Below are positions 5,988-6,296 of a stretch of 6,296 nt of DNA, piece after piece (positions within the stretch are counted from its first letter, which is position 1; each line of letters opens with the position of its first letter). Under the pieces are notes generated by a model that saw only the letters and a list, made by a program, of their open reading frames with translations, searched no databases and was not told the DNA's origin. Source of the DNA: Acidobacteriaceae bacterium (GTDB lineage: Bacteria; Acidobacteriota; Terriglobia; Terriglobales; SbA1); the NCBI GenBank assembly GCA_003136335.1, contig PLEA01000618.1:1-6296 (forward strand). Direction: 5' to 3'. The position numbers and the translations under genes were made by a program.

Positions 5988-6050
5988 CGTTAGTACTAAT
6001 ACCAACGTTAGTCCCTCGTGCGTTACTCGCTGCTACAATCCCGCTACAAT
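5988..6050 (+). promoter_or_regulatory. Putative promoter/operator region of the AMIN-domain gene
   Basis: GCTACAATC occurs twice with an 11-base period (6032-6040, 6043-6051). Each copy carries TACAAT, close to the -10 consensus TATAAT, and the first forms TGCTACAAT, an extended -10. No good -35 is seen, though GTTACT (6022-6027) is 17 bases before the second box. Upstream lie a 10-bp palindrome TTAGTACTAA (5990-5999) and the direct repeat CGTTAGT (5988-5994, 6006-6012), spaced 18 bases apart, about two helical turns. These could be a regulator site. The boxes lie 34-50 bases before the ATG. Confidence 0.4.
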
Positions 6051-6083
6051 CAAACCATTCGCAGCTTCCAGGCGCAGGTATTG

Positions 6084-6296
6084 ATGCACAGATTTTTGCG
6101 AACTATCGAGAGTCGGCTGCTTCTGGCCGCGCTCTGCGGCCTGCTCGCCGCGTCGTCGCTGCTGGCGCAGACCTCGTTTGCCCAGACCACGATTCGCACG
6201 GTGAAGGTACTCGACAGCAAAGACGCGGTCGAGATCGAAGTGGAAGCCAGCGACCGGATTGTTCCGCAGACGCAAGTCTTGACCGGCCCCGATCGT
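6084..6296 (+). CDS. AMIN-domain envelope protein, N-terminal part (runs off right edge)
   Basis: Seventy-one codons are visible from ATG 6084 to the window end. Residues 1-34 form a signal peptide: basic start MHRFLRTIESR, hydrophobic core LLLAALCGLLAASSLLA, then likely cleavage near LLA-QTS or SFA-QTT. The mature part begins TTIRTVKVLDSKDAVEIEVE and continues to IVPQTQVLTGPDR. This is the opening of an AMIN domain, a beta-sandwich found in PilQ secretins and AmiC amidases that binds cell-wall or envelope structures. The part that would tell a secretin, an amidase or a TonB-like protein apart lies beyond the window, so no gene name is given. GCAGGT, six to eleven bases before the ATG, is a weak ribosome site. 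It follows the PEP-CTERM gene by 223 bases and probably has its own promoter. Confidence 0.85.
   Translation, partial: MHRFLRTIESRLLLAALCGLLAASSLLAQTSFAQTTIRTVKVLDSKDAVEIEVEASDRIVPQTQVLTGPDR

Overview
The window looks like chromosomal DNA from a moderately GC-rich Gram-negative bacterium, most likely an acidobacterium (Acidobacteriota, Terriglobia-like). This is inferred from recognised protein families: an AMIN-domain envelope protein, a PEP-CTERM protein with a YSVVPGGV core domain, an AsmA-like protein, and a membrane protein of the Gcr/SpecificRecomb type. There is no rRNA or tRNA to confirm it. The outer-membrane and sorting signals (AsmA, AMIN, PEP-CTERM) support a diderm envelope.

Left part (1-4320), all on the minus strand. 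Read in transcription order: a 142-codon gene of unknown function with a very basic, histone-like tail (3891-4319); an AsmA-like membrane-anchored protein (2250-3836); a decayed 3' fragment of a phosphoesterase/acid-phosphatase-type gene directly abutting the AsmA stop (about 2000-2250, with a 2-nt frameshift); a receiver-only response regulator (1444-1857); and the 5' part of a Gcr-type 'site-specific recombinase' membrane protein that runs off the left edge (1-about 1282). The recombinase is the reading in the minus strand that lacks a stop inside the window, so a search for closed ORFs would miss it.

Middle (4320-4850), about 530 bases without a convincing protein gene. It holds a strong intrinsic terminator pointing in the minus direction (4475-4506) with no recognised gene feeding it, an 11-bp tandem repeat, two imperfect hairpins, and the 5' region of the rightward genes. 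A small minus-strand RNA is the simplest untested explanation for the terminator.

Right part (4821-6296), plus strand. A short reading frame with a good Shine-Dalgarno (4821-4901) leads into a PEP-CTERM protein (4850-5860) with an arginine-rich N-terminus, one N-terminal membrane segment and a C-terminal sorting tail. After a 223-bp gap with duplicated TACAAT boxes and a small palindrome comes the 5' end of an AMIN-domain protein with a signal peptide (6084-6296, cut by the window edge).

No transposase, CRISPR array, toxin-antitoxin pair, phage gene or obvious new multi-gene system is visible. Most genes point to the cell envelope. The most unusual items are the phosphoesterase remnant, the orphan terminator, the unsettled 5' ends of two genes, and the basic-tailed small protein.
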